A stretch of 64,000 nucleotides of DNA. Origin: Lysobacter dokdonensis DS-58 (lineage in GTDB: Bacteria; Pseudomonadota; Gammaproteobacteria; Xanthomonadales; Xanthomonadaceae). The stretch lies in contig NZ_JRKJ01000020.1 of NCBI RefSeq assembly GCF_000770795.1, positions 1 through 64,000 on the forward strand, given 5' to 3'. How positions within the stretch are numbered: the first letter of the stretch is position 1; each line of letters begins with the position of its first letter. Position numbers and translations under genes: made by a program. This document shows, piece after piece, positions 37,443-46,939 of the stretch. The notes beneath the pieces were generated by a model. It saw nothing but the letters and a program-made list of their open reading frames with translations, had not been told where the DNA came from and did not search any database.

Positions 37443-38339
37443 ATGAATACGACCGCCACCCCGAACCGCGTCGAACACCAGCTCACCGACAAGGGCTACG
37501 TGCCGGTCTACACGACGGCGGTGGTCGAACAACCCTGGTCGAGCTATTCGACGAGCGACCACGAGGTGTGGGCGACGTTGTTCGCGCGCCAGCAGCAGGT
37601 GCTCGTCGGCCGCGCGAGCGACGAGTTCCTGCGCCAGCAGCGCGCGATGGGCATGACGCCCGACCGCATCCCGAAGTTCGACGACCTCAACGCGGTGCTG
37701 CGCAAGGCGACCGGCTGGGAACTGATCGGCGTCGAAGGCTTGCTGCCGGAACTGACGTTCTTCGACCACCTCGCCAATCGCCGTTTCCCGGTGACCTGGT
37801 GGATCCGCAAGCCCGAGCAGCTGGATTACCTGAGCGAGCCCGATCTGTTCCATGACCTCTTCGGCCACGTGCCGCTGCTCATGAACCCGGTGTTCGCCGA
37901 CTACATGGAAGCCTATGGCCGCGGCGGGGTGAAGGCGCACGGCATCGGCCCCGAGGCGCTGGTGAATCTCACGCGCCTGTACTGGTACACGGTGGAGTTC
38001 GGGCTGATCAAACAGGACGACGGGCTGCGCATCTACGGCAGCGGCATCGTCAGCTCGAAGGGCGAGTCGATCCATTGCCTCGAAAGCGCGGCGCCCAACC
38101 GCATCGGGTTCGACCTCGAACGCATCATGCGCACGCGCTACCGAATCGACACTTACCAGAAGACGTACTTCGTCATCGACAGCTACGAGCAGTTGATGGA
38201 GGCCACGCGCCCGGACTTCACGCCGATCTATGCGCGCCTGGGGCAGGAAGACTCGTTCGCGGCGGGCGACGTGCAGGCGAAGGATGTCGTCTTCAACAAG
38301 GGCACCGGCGAAGGCTGGCTCAACGACGGCGACGTCTAG
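37443..38339 (+). CDS. phhA: Phenylalanine 4-monooxygenase
   Basis: PhhA hydroxylates phenylalanine to tyrosine with a reduced pterin and non-haem iron. The 298-residue protein (301 if the ATG at 37434 is used) has the iron facial triad H137, H142 (FHDLFGHVP) and E185 (TVEFGL), plus pterin-loop text (VEGLLPELTFFDHLA). No regulatory ACT domain is present, as in other bacterial enzymes. The usual partner, pterin-4a-carbinolamine dehydratase (phhB), is not adjacent. Two folE genes elsewhere in the window supply the pterin precursor. The convergent WYL regulator overlaps its end by 4 bases. Confidence 0.95.
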   Translation: MNTTATPNRVEHQLTDKGYVPVYTTAVVEQPWSSYSTSDHEVWATLFARQQQVLVGRASDEFLRQQRAMGMTPDRIPKFDDLNAVLRKATGWELIGVEGLLPELTFFDHLANRRFPVTWWIRKPEQLDYLSEPDLFHDLFGHVPLLMNPVFADYMEAYGRGGVKAHGIGPEALVNLTRLYWYTVEFGLIKQDDGLRIYGSGIVSSKGESIHCLESAAPNRIGFDLERIMRTRYRIDTYQKTYFVIDSYEQLMEATRPDFTPIYARLGQEDSFAAGDVQAKDVVFNKGTGEGWLNDGDV

Positions 38340-39016
38340 GCGCCGCCGGCCTTGCGCAGGTAGGCCTCGAGCCCGCGCGCCGGATCGTCATCGAAGACTT
38401 CACCGGTTTCCGCGACCGCCGCGATGCGGTCGGGCCGGAAACTGCGGAAGTCCGCGCGCAGGCGACACCACGCCCCGATCGTCCAGCTGCCGCCCCAGAA
38501 GGCCAGGCACAGCGGTTCGATCTCACGCGCGCTCGTCTGCCCATCCTGGTCGCGATAGTCGACGCGCAGCACGTTGCGCGCTTCGATCGCCGCATGCAGG
38601 CGGTCGATCAGGCCGCTCGATTCCAGGCGCGCGACTTCCGGCGCGAAGATGCGGCTGCGTTCGCTGCGCGCGCGCAATTCCGGCGGCAACACCGCTTCGA
38701 TCTTCAGCAGCGCCGCCTTCGCCGATGCCCCGAGCCGCGCGCCGCCGAACGCGCGCACGAACCGCGTGCCGACCACCAGTGCTTCGAGCTCGTCGGCGTT
38801 GAACATCAGCGGCGGAATGTCCGCGCCCTTGCGCAACACGTAACCGACGCCGGCTTCGCCTTCGATCGGCACGCCGGACAATTGAAGATCGGCGACATCG
38901 CGATACACCGTGCGCAGCGACACGCCGAGGGAGTCGGCGAGCGCGTGCGCGGCCACCGCGGCCCGGCGGCCTCGGAGGGCGTTGACCAGCAGGAAGAGGC
39001 GATCGGCGCGGCGCAT
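38336..39016 (-). CDS. YafY-type WYL-domain transcriptional regulator
   Basis: The 226-residue protein has an N-terminal winged helix-turn-helix (about 3-58: LADSLGVSLRTVYRDVADL) and a C-terminal WYL-like domain (about 135-200), where VLRVDYRDQDGQTSAREIEP and WTIGAWCRLRADFRSFRPDRI match the family. Such regulators usually sense a ligand or nucleic acid through the WYL domain. It lies 15 bases after the NIPSNAP gene on the same strand, so it probably controls that operon through the palindrome at 39842-39865. Confidence 0.9.
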   Translation of the reverse strand: MRRADRLFLLVNALRGRRAAVAAHALADSLGVSLRTVYRDVADLQLSGVPIEGEAGVGYVLRKGADIPPLMFNADELEALVVGTRFVRAFGGARLGASAKAALLKIEAVLPPELRARSERSRIFAPEVARLESSGLIDRLHAAIEARNVLRVDYRDQDGQTSAREIEPLCLAFWGGSWTIGAWCRLRADFRSFRPDRIAAVAETGEVFDDDPARGLEAYLRKAGGA

Positions 39017-39031
39017 GCGCGCATGATCGCC

Positions 39032-39799
39032 TCAGCGGAGGCGGGAACGCGAGGTCGGCGCCAGGCGCAGCACCTGCGGCGGGCCCTGCAACCGCCGCGC
39101 CAGCGCCACCGCGATGGCGCGCCAGCCCGGCCCGCCGATCAGGGTTTCGCGATAGCGCGCGTAAGCCGTCGCGTCGTCGAAGCGCGCGAACCACGCGAAG
39201 ACATGCTCGCCATGGCGCACGGGCAGGCGCGGAAATGTGTTCGCCGCGTATTCGGTGGCGAAGCTCGCGATGACGCGCGCGCCGGCGGCAGCCACCGCCG
39301 GGTGGAGGTCGGCGGCGAAGAATTCGAGGAAGTCCATGTCGACGGGCGCATCGAAGGCATAGAGCGTGGCGACGATGAGCCCGCCGTGGTCGGGCGCGTG
39401 CGCGACATGCGGCGACGACAGATCGAGCGCGAAGCCGGATGCCGGCGCGACGGGCTTGAGCAGCAGCACGTCGTCCGAATCGATCATTGTCGCGTTGGCC
39501 GCATCGCGATGCGCCTGCCATGCCGGGCCGGTATAGAACGACTCGAGCGACGCGCGGCGCTGCGCCATGTCGGGAAAGCCGCGCAGCCACACGAAGCGAT
39601 CCGGCGCATCGAGATCGCGGAACTGCCCGAGCACGCGGATGCCGGTGGTCTCCTGCGTGTCGAGGAACTCGCGTTCGAACAAGGCGATCAATACGTCGCG
39701 CTGGCCGGGATGCAGCGTGTACTGCCGCAACTCGACGACGGGACATGCCGTCGTTTCGATACGCGGGGATGCGGGACGAACGGGCAGATCGACGATCAC
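39032..39799 (-). CDS. NIPSNAP-domain protein
   Basis: A 255-residue protein. NIPSNAP proteins are dimeric alpha/beta-barrel proteins often next to regulators, and of unclear chemistry. The domain starts at VVELRQYTLHPGQRDVLIALFEREF (about 21-45, listed in parts) and continues with FVWLRGFPDMAQR. The C-terminal half has a second ferredoxin-like repeat (VFAWFARFDDATAYARYRETL). It is the first gene of a two-gene operon with the WYL regulator. A perfect palindrome lies just upstream of its start, in the divergent gap shared with the next plus-strand gene. Confidence 0.85.
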   Translation of the reverse strand: MIVDLPVRPASPRIETTACPVVELRQYTLHPGQRDVLIALFEREFLDTQETTGIRVLGQFRDLDAPDRFVWLRGFPDMAQRRASLESFYTGPAWQAHRDAANATMIDSDDVLLLKPVAPASGFALDLSSPHVAHAPDHGGLIVATLYAFDAPVDMDFLEFFAADLHPAVAAAGARVIASFATEYAANTFPRLPVRHGEHVFAWFARFDDATAYARYRETLIGGPGWRAIAVALARRLQGPPQVLRLAPTSRSRLR

Positions 39800-39841
39800 G
39801 GCGGCGCTCCATGCGAGGAAGGCCGACAGCGTGCGCGGAGG

Positions 39842-39865
39842 CTGCTGACAGCGCTCTGTCAGCAG
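39842..39865. promoter_or_regulatory. Perfect palindrome CTGCTGACAG-CGCT-CTGTCAGCAG, likely operator
   Basis: Two perfect 10-base arms around CGCT lie 43 bases upstream of the NIPSNAP start at 39799 and 54 bases before the divergent start at 39920. The symmetry, position and adjacency to a WYL-family regulator make it a likely operator for that regulator. The TGACAG/CTGTCA core is typical of sites described near YafY-type genes, but that last point is from memory. Confidence 0.6.
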
Positions 39866-39919
39866 TCATCCGGCCGCGGTATAAGGGCCGCGGACCGGGG
39901 GTCGGGGAAGGGGGACACC

Positions 39920-41080
39920 ATGCAGGGAATGCTTCGATGCGCGTTGGTGGCGGCGGTGTTGCTCGCCTGCGTGGGCACGGCGTCGGCAGATGAGCTGCGC
40001 GTTCTCGGGGCGACGTTGCAGTTGCCCTTCGCTTACCAGCGCGTGCACGCCACGCAACGCTCGAGCCACTACGCCGCGATGCGCACGTCCGAGTCGCTCG
40101 AGATCGCCATCCTCGACGGCCCGGCGCAAGGCCAGCACCTGTACGTCGTCGCCGATTACTGGTCCGACGAAGACGTCGACATGGGCAAGCTGCGCACCGC
40201 GCTGCGCACGCAGGCCGACGAAGATCGCAAACGGCCCGGCGTACGCGAGATCGCGCAGGTGCGCATCGGCGGCTACGACTTCTGGTACATGGACGGCCGC
40301 GTCAAGAACACCAACGCACAGTGGCCGGAGAACATGGGCGCCACCGGCGAAGTGGGCGGCGGGCTCCTGTCGGTGGACTTCTTCGCGAAAGACGCCGCGC
40401 CGCTGACGCCCGCGCTGGCGGAGGCGCTCAAGTCGCTCGCGATCGACTTCGACCCACTCATGCGCGCGAAGAGCCGCTTCGGCCAGGAGGCCGAGCAGAT
40501 GGTGCAGGGCACGGTGATCGACACGCCCCTGGGCCGCATCGAGCTCGGCAAGGGGGCGATCGCGCGCATGGTCTCCAGCGGCGTGCAGTACGACGGCAAT
40601 GGCGCGGCGATCGGCCGCGAACGCGGCTTCGTCGCCCGTCGCGAAGGGTTTTGGCGCCCGAGTTTCCCGACCGGTTTGAATTTCGGGTGCATGTCCGACG
40701 ACGACGCGCGCTACAAGCGTCTGATGTCGCTGTACGACGACGACGACAGCGTCTCCATCAAGGAGCGCACCATTGCGACCGGCGCGCCCGCGCCCGTCCC
40801 GTTCCTGGGCGGCACCGGTGTCCTGGTGCGCGGCAAGGGACCGGAGAATTATTCGCGCGCGACGATCCTGCGCACTGCGCTGCGCAAGGACGGCACCGTG
40901 TACTACGCGACGATCACGCGCGATGGCGGCACCAACATCGAGTCGGACGTCAACGAATGGCTCGAGACCGCCGCGCCGCAATGCCGCATGGACCCGGTGG
41001 TCGCGCCGGCGCCCGGCGCGCCGCCCGCGCCGAAACCCGCGGCGGGCGACGATGCCGCGCCGCGCGTTTCCACGCGCTGA
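39920..41080 (+). CDS. Exported protein of unknown function
   Basis: A 386-residue protein with a Sec signal peptide (MQGMLRCALVAAVLLAC, cleaved near ASA-DE, about 24) and GGAAGGGGG before the ATG at 39920. The mature part is mixed alpha/beta, with Tyr/Asp-rich segments (YVVADYWSDEDVDMG, GYDFWYMDGRVKN) and an Asp cluster (LYDDDDSVS, about 274-282). The C-terminus is a Pro/Ala-rich tail. I recognise no family. It is divergent from the NIPSNAP operon and may share its operator region. Confidence 0.78.
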   Translation: MQGMLRCALVAAVLLACVGTASADELRVLGATLQLPFAYQRVHATQRSSHYAAMRTSESLEIAILDGPAQGQHLYVVADYWSDEDVDMGKLRTALRTQADEDRKRPGVREIAQVRIGGYDFWYMDGRVKNTNAQWPENMGATGEVGGGLLSVDFFAKDAAPLTPALAEALKSLAIDFDPLMRAKSRFGQEAEQMVQGTVIDTPLGRIELGKGAIARMVSSGVQYDGNGAAIGRERGFVARREGFWRPSFPTGLNFGCMSDDDARYKRLMSLYDDDDSVSIKERTIATGAPAPVPFLGGTGVLVRGKGPENYSRATILRTALRKDGTVYYATITRDGGTNIESDVNEWLETAAPQCRMDPVVAPAPGAPPAPKPAAGDDAAPRVSTR

Positions 41081-41083
41081 AGA

Positions 41084-41923
41084 TCACTCCGCCGGCGGCG
41101 GTTGCGGCCAGTCGCCGGCTTCGTCGAGGGAGCGCATGTCGGCCGGATCGATGTCGCGCGTCGTCTCGCCGGCGCGCACGGTCACGACGTTCAATTCGTG
41201 CGAACACGGTGTGTCGTCGTCGGCATCGGCATCGCAGTCGGTGAAGCCCACGCGCGTATCGCGATGTTCGACCGGGATCGCGAGCACCAGGTAATCGCCG
41301 CGCGCGACGTCGAGCCGGAAGTCGCGCACGCCGCGCGCGGTTTGGGTGCACGTCGCATTGCCTTCGGCGAGTTCGAACGCGCACACGCGCATGCCGCCCG
41401 GATCCTCGGCGACGCCCTTCACCGTGCCGGCGATGGCGCCCTTGTCGAGCGCGTGGTCGCGCATCGCGCATTGCACCGTCGTGTCGCCCAGGTCCGTGCC
41501 CGGTGACAACGCACCGCTGCCGGCCGGAATCGCGTTGCGCAACGCTTCCGGCGGCGCGGGCAGCACGATCGGGGTGAGGTCTTCGCTCGGCCGCCCGATG
41601 ACGAACCAGCCGATGTCGGCGATGCCCACGCGGAACGCGGGCGCGATGGTGCAGCGCTGGGGCGCGTTCGAAGCGGCCGCGTCGCACGCCACGCCGTCGA
41701 TGGACACGAGCGCGGCGCGCTGTTCCGCGCCGGTGAGGGCGAGGAAGGTGCGGTCGCGGCAGGTGAGGATGTTGGCGAGCGCCTCGCGGCGCGGATCGCT
41801 GGAGGCGACCGGCGCACCTTGGGTGGCGGCTTCGGGCGCCGCGGCCACGGGCGTGGACGTGGCACCGTTGCCGCACCCGGCCAGCGCCAGCGCGAGTCCG
41901 ACGATCGCAGAAGTCTTGCGCAT
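41084..41923 (-). CDS. Lipoprotein of unknown function
   Basis: A 279-residue lipoprotein starting at the ATG at 41923; the lipobox LAGC has Cys17. After an Ala/Pro-rich linker the mature domain contains several cysteines (LTCRDRTF, GVACDAA, QRCTIAP, VQCAMRD, RVCAFE, ATCTQT, FTDCDAD, DTPCSHE), which could form four disulfides. The C-terminal stretch has TDCDADADDDTPC, an acidic loop that could bind calcium. No named family is evident. It is convergent to the exported protein gene (3-base gap). Confidence 0.75.
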   Translation of the reverse strand: MRKTSAIVGLALALAGCGNGATSTPVAAAPEAATQGAPVASSDPRREALANILTCRDRTFLALTGAEQRAALVSIDGVACDAAASNAPQRCTIAPAFRVGIADIGWFVIGRPSEDLTPIVLPAPPEALRNAIPAGSGALSPGTDLGDTTVQCAMRDHALDKGAIAGTVKGVAEDPGGMRVCAFELAEGNATCTQTARGVRDFRLDVARGDYLVLAIPVEHRDTRVGFTDCDADADDDTPCSHELNVVTVRAGETTRDIDPADMRSLDEAGDWPQPPPAE

Positions 41924-41983
41924 GCACCTGCCTGTTCCTGAACCGCCCAACCTTACCGGCAGCTCCGTGAACGATGCCACCGC

Positions 41984-42883
41984 TCAGCGCGGGCGACGGC
42001 GCACCGGGATGGCCGAGACCGGCACGGCGGTGACTTCGAAGCCGCCCTCACGGATCGGCGCGCCCGGCGGCGGCGCCCAGGCCATCGAGGTGATGACCTC
42101 CCATGTGGCGGGAAGCGCGCCGTCGCCCATGCGGAAGGCCTCGTACGCCTTCGCCGCGGCGGCGAAGCGTGCGCGGCCGGTCAGCGTGTGGCGGCGCGTC
42201 TGCAACGCGTTCGTCGCGCCGATCGCCCGCTGCTCGCGCATCAGCGCCGCCAGGTCGGGGTAGCGCGTGGTGTAGAGATCGCGGTCGAGCACCGGGTTGC
42301 TGAAACCCGCGTGCACGAGCGCATCGCCGAACTGCGCGATCGTCGCGAAGGGCGAGACGTGCGGCGTTGCATCGGCCTGCGAGAAGGCATCGCGCAACTC
42401 GTGCAGTGTGTCCGGGCCGAACGTGGAAACCAACAGCAGCCCGCCGGGCTTCAGCACGCGGCGGAACCCGGCGAATGCAGCGGGCAGGTCCTCGACCCAT
42501 TGCAGGCACAGGTTGGAGAACAGCACGTCGACACTGCCTTCGACGAAGGGCAGGGCGCGCACGTCGGCGTTGACGCGATCGAACGGCCGCCACCACCCGC
42601 TGCGCTTGCCCGCTTCGCGCAACATCGGCAACGCCATGTCGACCGCGACCACGCGCGCCTTCGGCCAGCGCTTGCGCATCGCGGCGCTCGCACGGCCCGG
42701 GCCGGCGCCCAGGTCGAGCACCACGTTAGGCTTCGGCAATTCGAGCTTCGGGTCGTCGAGGTAATCGAGGGATTCGAGCAGGCGCGCTTCGACCTCGTGT
42801 TGCAGGGCCGCGGCCGCGTCGTAACTGGCGGCGGACCGCGAGAAGGCGCGGCGGACGTGTCGCTTGTCGAACAGGGGGTTCAT
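41984..42883 (-). CDS. bioC: Malonyl-[acyl-carrier protein] O-methyltransferase BioC
   Basis: BioC caps the malonyl thioester that starts pimeloyl-ACP synthesis in the biotin route. The 299-residue protein has the SAM motif VLDLGAGPGRAS (55-66), an acidic VDMALP, and SNLCLQWVEDLPAAF with VLKPGGLLLVSTFGPDTL, which are the BioC landmarks. The start ATG at 42883 overlaps the bioH stop as ATGA. It is the last gene of the bioB-bioF-transporter-bioH-bioC cluster. Confidence 0.94.
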   Translation of the reverse strand: MNPLFDKRHVRRAFSRSAASYDAAAALQHEVEARLLESLDYLDDPKLELPKPNVVLDLGAGPGRASAAMRKRWPKARVVAVDMALPMLREAGKRSGWWRPFDRVNADVRALPFVEGSVDVLFSNLCLQWVEDLPAAFAGFRRVLKPGGLLLVSTFGPDTLHELRDAFSQADATPHVSPFATIAQFGDALVHAGFSNPVLDRDLYTTRYPDLAALMREQRAIGATNALQTRRHTLTGRARFAAAAKAYEAFRMGDGALPATWEVITSMAWAPPPGAPIREGGFEVTAVPVSAIPVRRRPR

Positions 42884-43647
42884 GCGCGCAGGAAATCCGC
42901 CAGGTGCGCGGCCACGTCGTCCGCATGGGTGAGGAACGGCGCGTGGCCGGCGTGTTCGACGACGTGCACGGACGCCGGAGCGCCCGACAGCGCGGCGCTC
43001 TCGCGCATCGCGCGTGCGTCCACGAGCCGGTCGCGGCGGCCCGCGAGCCACAGGCTCGGTGAGCGCAGGCGCGGCATCGCGGTGCGCAGGTCGGCGGTCT
43101 TCAACAGATCGAGGCCATCGGCGAGGACGTGCGCCGAGGGTTCGCCGCGCGCGAACAGATCTTCGCGCAGCGCGCGCACTTCGTCTTTCGCGTGGTCCGA
43201 ACCGAAGGCTTCGAGCGCGACGAAGCGGTCGAGCGTGCCGCGGTAGTCGGTGCGCAGGCCGGTTGCGAAGTCGCGGAAGATTTCAGGCGAGACGCCGTAG
43301 CGCCAATCGGCGCTGCGCACGAAACGCGCGCTCGCGCAGATCAATGCGGCGTGCGTGGCGTGCTCGGGCCGTTCGATGGCCGCATGCAATGCGAACAGGC
43401 CGCCGAGCGACCAGCCGAACCACGGCGCCGCCGGGACATGCGCGGCGATCGCTGCGACGCCGGCATCGAGGGTGAGCGGCACGCCGCAATCGCGGGACAA
43501 GCCGTGGCCCGGCAAGTCGACGATGTGCAGCGTGAAGCGATCGCGCAAGCGCGCCACCAGCGGCGCGAACACGCCGCCATGCATCGCCCATCCATGCAGC
43601 AACACGAGCGGCGGGCCGTCGCCGACGACATCGACGTGCAAGCTCAT
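42880..43647 (-). CDS. bioH: Pimeloyl-ACP methyl ester carboxylesterase BioH
   Basis: BioH removes the methyl group from pimeloyl-ACP methyl ester and ends the modified fatty-acid cycle. The 255-residue alpha/beta hydrolase has LLHGWAMHGGVF (16-27), the nucleophile Ser80 in GWSLGG, an acid in the LAGRRDRLVD segment (about 205) and His in EHAGHAPFL (about 235). The start at 43647 overlaps the upstream transporter stop (ATGA). BioC follows, also coupled. Confidence 0.93.
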   Translation of the reverse strand: MSLHVDVVGDGPPLVLLHGWAMHGGVFAPLVARLRDRFTLHIVDLPGHGLSRDCGVPLTLDAGVAAIAAHVPAAPWFGWSLGGLFALHAAIERPEHATHAALICASARFVRSADWRYGVSPEIFRDFATGLRTDYRGTLDRFVALEAFGSDHAKDEVRALREDLFARGEPSAHVLADGLDLLKTADLRTAMPRLRSPSLWLAGRRDRLVDARAMRESAALSGAPASVHVVEHAGHAPFLTHADDVAAHLADFLRA

Positions 43648-44630
43648 GCGTGCGGTTCCTGCGGGAGCACGATGGGCGTCGGCCGCGACACGAGCCACGC
43701 GAACAGGCCGATGCCCGCCACGACCAGGCACGCGCCCCCCAGGGCGACGCCGTGCGGCCAGGTCTCGCCGAGGAACAGCGCGCCCAGCACCATCGCGAAC
43801 AACAACTCCGCCGCCTGCATCGCTTCGGCGGCGCCGAGCGCGGCGGGCTGGTCGCGCACCATGCCGGTGGCCTGGAAGAACAGGATCGTCGCGACGATGC
43901 CCGCGCCCATCGCCACGCCCGCCGCGAGCCACGTCTGCGGCAACGACGGCGGCCCGGCCTGCTGATAGGCGAACGCCGCGACGAGAAGCCACAACGGCTG
44001 GCTCGCGAGCGTCATGCCGAAGACGCGTTGCGTCGCGCTCAACGTCTCGCCCGTCCGCTCCAGGTGCAACAGCAGCAGGCGATTGCCGATCGGATACAGG
44101 GTCGCCGACACGAGCACGCACGCCAGCGCGATCCACGCCGCGCGGTCGAGCCGGCCCTGCGCGTAGCCGAACTGCAACAGCACGACGCCGACGAGGATCA
44201 CGCCGCCGACGCCGAGCGCGGCCATCGGCACCTTGCGCCGCGCATCGCGATACAACAGCGGCGCGCACAGCATTCCCGCCACGACCGTGAATTGGAAACT
44301 GCCCGCGATCAGCCACGACGGACCGCTCGACGCGGCGAACGCCAGCAACAGATAGAACCCGACGAAGCCGATCGACGCGGATTTGAACCACGCCAGCGGG
44401 TGCGCGCGCATCGCGCGCCACACCGGCGCGATGCCGCCGACCAGGGGCATCAGCGGCAACAACAGCGGCAGGGTGATGAGGTAACGCAACGCCGCGGTCC
44501 ACGCCCAATGACCGCCGCCGGTCGCGGCCGCGCGATTGAGCACGTACGTCAGGGTGAAGAACAACGCCGACAACAGCGCGACGCCGATGGCCGCCAGGGC
44601 GCGGCGGCCGTCGTGTGCCCCGGCGGTCAT
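43644..44630 (-). CDS. DMT-superfamily transporter embedded in the biotin cluster
   Basis: A 328-residue membrane protein with about ten hydrophobic segments and an internal duplication, as in EmrE/DMT-type exporters (multidrug resistance efflux transporter family). The N-terminus reads [19 protein letters not shown]; a later block is [13 protein letters not shown] and the second half contains [13 protein letters not shown] with [10 protein letters not shown]. It lies between bioF and bioH and overlaps both as ATGA, so it must be co-expressed with biotin genes. It may move biotin, a precursor or a side product; this is inferred from context. Confidence 0.85.
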   Translation of the reverse strand: MTAGAHDGRRALAAIGVALLSALFFTLTYVLNRAAATGGGHWAWTAALRYLITLPLLLPLMPLVGGIAPVWRAMRAHPLAWFKSASIGFVGFYLLLAFAASSGPSWLIAGSFQFTVVAGMLCAPLLYRDARRKVPMAALGVGGVILVGVVLLQFGYAQGRLDRAAWIALACVLVSATLYPIGNRLLLLHLERTGETLSATQRVFGMTLASQPLWLLVAAFAYQQAGPPSLPQTWLAAGVAMGAGIVATILFFQATGMVRDQPAALGAAEAMQAAELLFAMVLGALFLGETWPHGVALGGACLVVAGIGLFAWLVSRPTPIVLPQEPHA

Positions 44631-45844
44631 GCGTGCGCGGCGATGGGCTCGGCGTCGGCTCCGAAACCGTGGCCGATGGCATCGCGCGCCCAGGCGAGCG
44701 CGTCGAGCAGCGCGTCGATTTCCTGCGGCGAGTGCAACGCCGACAACGTGATGCGCAGGCGCGACTTGCCCTCGGGCACCGTCGGCGGGCGGATCGCGGA
44801 GACCCAGAAGCCTTGCGCTTCGAGCGCCTGCGCGAAGGCGAGCGCATGCGCTTCGTCCCCGCACAGCAGCGGCTGGATCGGCGAATGCGACGGCAGCACT
44901 TCGAAACCACGCTTGGCCGCGCCGGAGCGGAAGCGAGAGATCGACGTGATCAGTTTCTCTCGGCGCCATTGCTCGCGCCGCGCGATCTTCACCGCAGCGA
45001 GCGACGCGGCGGCCTGCGCCGGCGGCAACGCGGTGGTGTAGATGTACGGACGCGCGACTTCTTCCAGGTGCGCGATCAGGTCCGCATCGCCGACCACGGC
45101 CGCGCCGTAGCTGCCGAGCGCCTTGCCGAGCGTGACCAGTTGCAGCGGCGCGGCATCGACGCCCAGGCGCGCGGCCGCGACGGTGCCGCGGCCTTCGGGG
45201 CCGAGCACGCCGACGCCGTGCGCGTCGTCGACGTAGAACAGCGCGTGCTGCACGCGCGCGATGACCGCGAGTTCGCGAATGGGCGCGACGTCGCCGTCCA
45301 TGCTGAAGACGCCATCGGTGGCGAGCATCGCCGCGCCGTCCGGCACGCTGCGCAACTGGCGCAACGCACCTTCGGGATCCAGGTGCGGATAGCGGCGCAG
45401 CTTGCAGCCGGAAACGCGCGCGGCGTCGATCAGGCTCGCGTGGTTGAGGCGGTCCTGCACGCAGACGTCGTCATCGCCGAGGAAGGCCTGGACGACGGCG
45501 AGGTTGGCCATGTAGCCGTTGCCGAACAGCAGCGCGCGCGGCATGCCGAGCCACTCCGCCAGTTCGCGCTCGAGCGCGTCGTGGGTGGCGTGGTGGCCGC
45601 AGACCAGGTGCGAGGCGACCCCGCCGGCGCCATCGCGCGCGGCGGCATCCTGCATCGCGTTGACCACGGCGAACTGCTGCGCCAGGCCCAGGTAATCGTT
45701 GCTGCAGAAGCCGGTGAGCCAGTGGCCGTCGACTTCGAAGCGGACGCCGTCGCGGCGGGTGACGCTGCGACGGACGCGCGTGCGCGCGAGGGCCTCGCGC
45801 TGGGCGCGGGCGGCGGCGACGCGGTCGTGCAGGCGCGGGCGCAT
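44627..45844 (-). CDS. bioF: 8-amino-7-oxononanoate synthase BioF
   Basis: BioF condenses pimeloyl-ACP with alanine to give 8-amino-7-oxononanoate. The 405-residue PLP enzyme has [10 protein letters not shown] (47-56), [15 protein letters not shown] (79-92) and the pyridoxal-binding [15 protein letters not shown] block. The Schiff-base lysine K241 is in [12 protein letters not shown]. It lies 3 bases after bioB, and its stop overlaps the transporter start as ATGA. Confidence 0.95.
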   Translation of the reverse strand: MRPRLHDRVAAARAQREALARTRVRRSVTRRDGVRFEVDGHWLTGFCSNDYLGLAQQFAVVNAMQDAAARDGAGGVASHLVCGHHATHDALERELAEWLGMPRALLFGNGYMANLAVVQAFLGDDDVCVQDRLNHASLIDAARVSGCKLRRYPHLDPEGALRQLRSVPDGAAMLATDGVFSMDGDVAPIRELAVIARVQHALFYVDDAHGVGVLGPEGRGTVAAARLGVDAAPLQLVTLGKALGSYGAAVVGDADLIAHLEEVARPYIYTTALPPAQAAASLAAVKIARREQWRREKLITSISRFRSGAAKRGFEVLPSHSPIQPLLCGDEAHALAFAQALEAQGFWVSAIRPPTVPEGKSRLRITLSALHSPQEIDALLDALAWARDAIGHGFGADAEPIAAHA

Positions 45845-45847
45845 GGG

Positions 45848-46873
45848 TCAGGCGGCCTCACCGGTGATCGCGGCGTGGACGGTGGTGCTGCAGTCTGACG
45901 CGACGTCCGCCGATGCAACGTGCATGGGTCGCAGTCCGAGGCGTTCGAACAGCCGCTGGTCGTGTTCGGTGTCCGGGTTGCCGGTGGTCAACAGCTTCTC
46001 GCCGTGGAAGATCGAGTTGGCGCCCGCGGCGAAGCACAGCGCCTGCAACTCGTCGCTCATCGTTTCGCGGCCGGCCGACAGGCGGACCATCGAGCGCGGC
46101 ATGAGGAGGCGGGCCACCGCGATCGTGCGGACGAATTCGAAGGGATCCAGCAGGGCGGTGCCCGACAGCGGCGTGCCCGCGACCTGGACGAGGCGGTTGA
46201 TCGGCACCGAATCCGGATGCGCGGGCAGCGTCGCCAGCGCGTGCAGCAGGCCGGCGCGTTGTTCGCGCGATTCGCCCATGCCCACGATGCCGCCGCAGCA
46301 GGTCTTCATGCCCGCGTCGCGCACGTGCGCCAGCGTGTCCAGCCGATCCTGGAATTCGCGCGTGTGAATGACCTCGCCGTAGAAATCCGGCGCGGTGTCG
46401 ATGTTGTGGTTGTAGTAGTCCAGGCCCGCGTCGCGCAGCGCGTGCGCTTGCGTGTCGGTCAGCATGCCGAGCGTGGCGCAGGTTTCCAGGCCGAGCGCCT
46501 TCACCTCGCGGATCATCGCGGCGACCTTCGGGATGTCGCGGTCCTTCGGCGAGCGCCAGGCGGCGCCCATGCAGAAGCGCGAGGCGCCGGCGTCGCGCGC
46601 CTGCTTCGCCTTCGCGACGACATCTTCGGTGCTCATCAGCTTCGTAGCTTCCACGCCCGTGTGGTAGCGCGCGGCCTGCGGGCAATAGCCGCAGTCCTCG
46701 GGACAGCCGCCGGTCTTCACGGACAGCAGCGTCGAGACCTGGACTTCCGTCGGATCGAAGTGCTCGCGATGGACCGTGGCGGCGCGGTGCAGCAGCTCGG
46801 TGAACGGCAGCGCGAACAGCGCGAGGACTTCGTCGCGCGACCAATCGTTGCGCACTTGGCTGACAGCAGGCAT
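45848..46873 (-). CDS. bioB: Biotin synthase BioB
   Basis: BioB is the radical-SAM enzyme that inserts sulfur into dethiobiotin. The 341-residue protein has the radical-SAM cysteines C57, C61 and C64 ([10 protein letters not shown]), [12 protein letters not shown], the [15 protein letters not shown] block, and the Arg/Asn-rich end [10 protein letters not shown] with [2Fe-2S] ligands such as [13 protein letters not shown]. The ATG at 46873 follows GGGAAACTCCC. It heads the operon. bioA and bioD are not in the window and must lie elsewhere. Confidence 0.96.
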   Translation of the reverse strand: MPAVSQVRNDWSRDEVLALFALPFTELLHRAATVHREHFDPTEVQVSTLLSVKTGGCPEDCGYCPQAARYHTGVEATKLMSTEDVVAKAKQARDAGASRFCMGAAWRSPKDRDIPKVAAMIREVKALGLETCATLGMLTDTQAHALRDAGLDYYNHNIDTAPDFYGEVIHTREFQDRLDTLAHVRDAGMKTCCGGIVGMGESREQRAGLLHALATLPAHPDSVPINRLVQVAGTPLSGTALLDPFEFVRTIAVARLLMPRSMVRLSAGRETMSDELQALCFAAGANSIFHGEKLLTTGNPDTEHDQRLFERLGLRPMHVASADVASDCSTTVHAAITGEAA

Positions 46874-46900
46874 GGGAGTTTCCCGACAGCGATGGGGATA

Positions 46901-46939
46901 CAGACCGGGCAGTCTGGAAACCATGACACTGGCTGTCAA
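46901..46939 (-). promoter_or_regulatory. Candidate bioB promoter and operator region
   Basis: The 49-base gap between bioB and the divergent comF holds CAGAC-CGGGCA-GTCTG (46901-46916). TTGACA lies at 46939-46934 on the minus strand, within TGACA-CTGGC-TGTCA, which also covers the start of comF. TTGACA could be the -35 box for bioB, with a poor -10 (CAGACT) 17 bases on. No BirA site of the TTGTAAACC-N-GGTTTACAA type is seen. Confidence 0.35.

Noticed and set aside
46874-46939. BirA operator in front of bioB
   Set aside because: No TTGTAAACC...GGTTTACAA-like pair is present; only short unrelated repeats are seen.
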